Positions 63,912 through 64,000 of a stretch of DNA of 64,000 bases are shown in pieces. A program made the position numbers and the translations under genes. How positions within the stretch are numbered: the stretch's first letter is position 1; every line of letters begins with the position of its first letter. Source of the DNA: G965213525 sp965213525 (GTDB lineage Bacteria; Actinomycetota; Acidimicrobiia; Acidimicrobiales; Poriferisodalaceae); contig OZ243889.1 of assembly GCA_965213525.1 (NCBI GenBank), forward strand, positions 186,001 through 250,000. Reading direction: 5' to 3'. The notes under the pieces were generated by a model, which was not told the origin of the DNA, did no database searches, and saw only the letters and a list, made by a program, of their open reading frames with translations.

Positions 63912-64000
63912 GTCGGCTCTGCCCTGGTCGGGGCCCGAGGTCACCGCTCAGGCGGGATCCGGGGCCAGGAGGACGACCGACAACGGCGGGACGGTCACCA

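Noticed and set aside
1..64000. tRNA, rRNA, riboswitch or prophage
   Set aside because: Reading both strands I found no tRNA-like T-loop with matching arms, no rRNA segments, no known riboswitch core and no phage structural genes; a covariance-model scan would be needed to be certain.

Overview
The window is very GC-rich, densely packed bacterial DNA. Its gene content points to an actinobacterium, most likely an Acidimicrobiia-type lineage: a mycothiol S-conjugate amidase (mca), the mismatch endonuclease NucS, three F420-type luciferase-like oxidoreductases, a type I methionine aminopeptidase with a proline-rich N-terminus of the mycobacterial kind, and M23 peptidases carrying GYW/GGVF-type repeats. 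The lineage assignment is inference from gene content, not from a marker gene. No rRNA, tRNA, CRISPR array, phage or insertion sequence was recognised.

Layout. 1-6500: remnant of an AAA+ ATPase cut by the window edge, a sugar dehydrogenase, a membrane glycosyltransferase converging on a fusion of a GT-C mannosyltransferase with a polyprenyl-phosphate mannose synthase, then mca and an SCP2-like protein. 6500-16500: ChbG-like deacetylase, nuclease, thiolase, two LLM oxidoreductases, hydrolases, a PD-(D/E)XK nuclease/PAP2 pair, a LysM lipoprotein and msrB. 16500-23100: acyl-CoA dehydrogenase, map, twin M23 peptidases and an SDR. 23288-28227: a compact minus-strand operon of a ThuA-Gfo/Idh fusion, a second Gfo/Idh, a hydrolase and an amidotransferase-like domain fused to a CysRS-type DALR domain. 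28814-34147: Fur-like regulator, enoyl-CoA hydratase, acyl-CoA synthetase and a large secreted hydrolase. 34330-46637: HIT protein, LLM oxidoreductase, geranylgeranyl-reductase-like flavoprotein, PhoD phosphatase, VanW protein, SDR plus MaoC, nucS, MFS exporter and an AI-2E-type permease. 46634-58824: HxlR regulator with a DHA2 exporter, the recC-recB-recD operon and a DUF2332 protein. 58919-64000: ABC1 kinase, a toxin-antitoxin pair with a broken toxin, and a secreted chymotrypsin-fold protease followed by tandem copies of a small lipoprotein gene, the second frameshifted.

Functional themes are acyl-CoA/steroid-type catabolism (acyl-CoA synthetase, acyl-CoA dehydrogenase, hydratases, SDRs, thiolase scattered in small units), DNA repair (RecBCD, NucS, a Cas4/AddB-like nuclease) and the cell envelope (mannosyltransferases, M23, LysM, VanW, secreted protease).

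The strongest sequence-wide signal is promoter architecture. At 18 genes a hexamer of the form TAnnnT, mostly TA[C/G][C/G]nT, ends 6-8 bases before an ATG or GTG, so transcription should begin at or next to the start codon (leaderless mRNA). I used this to choose many starts. A second recurring feature is short tandem duplication at gene ends, three times duplicating the stop codon, and once duplicating a promoter-start unit at a gene beginning.
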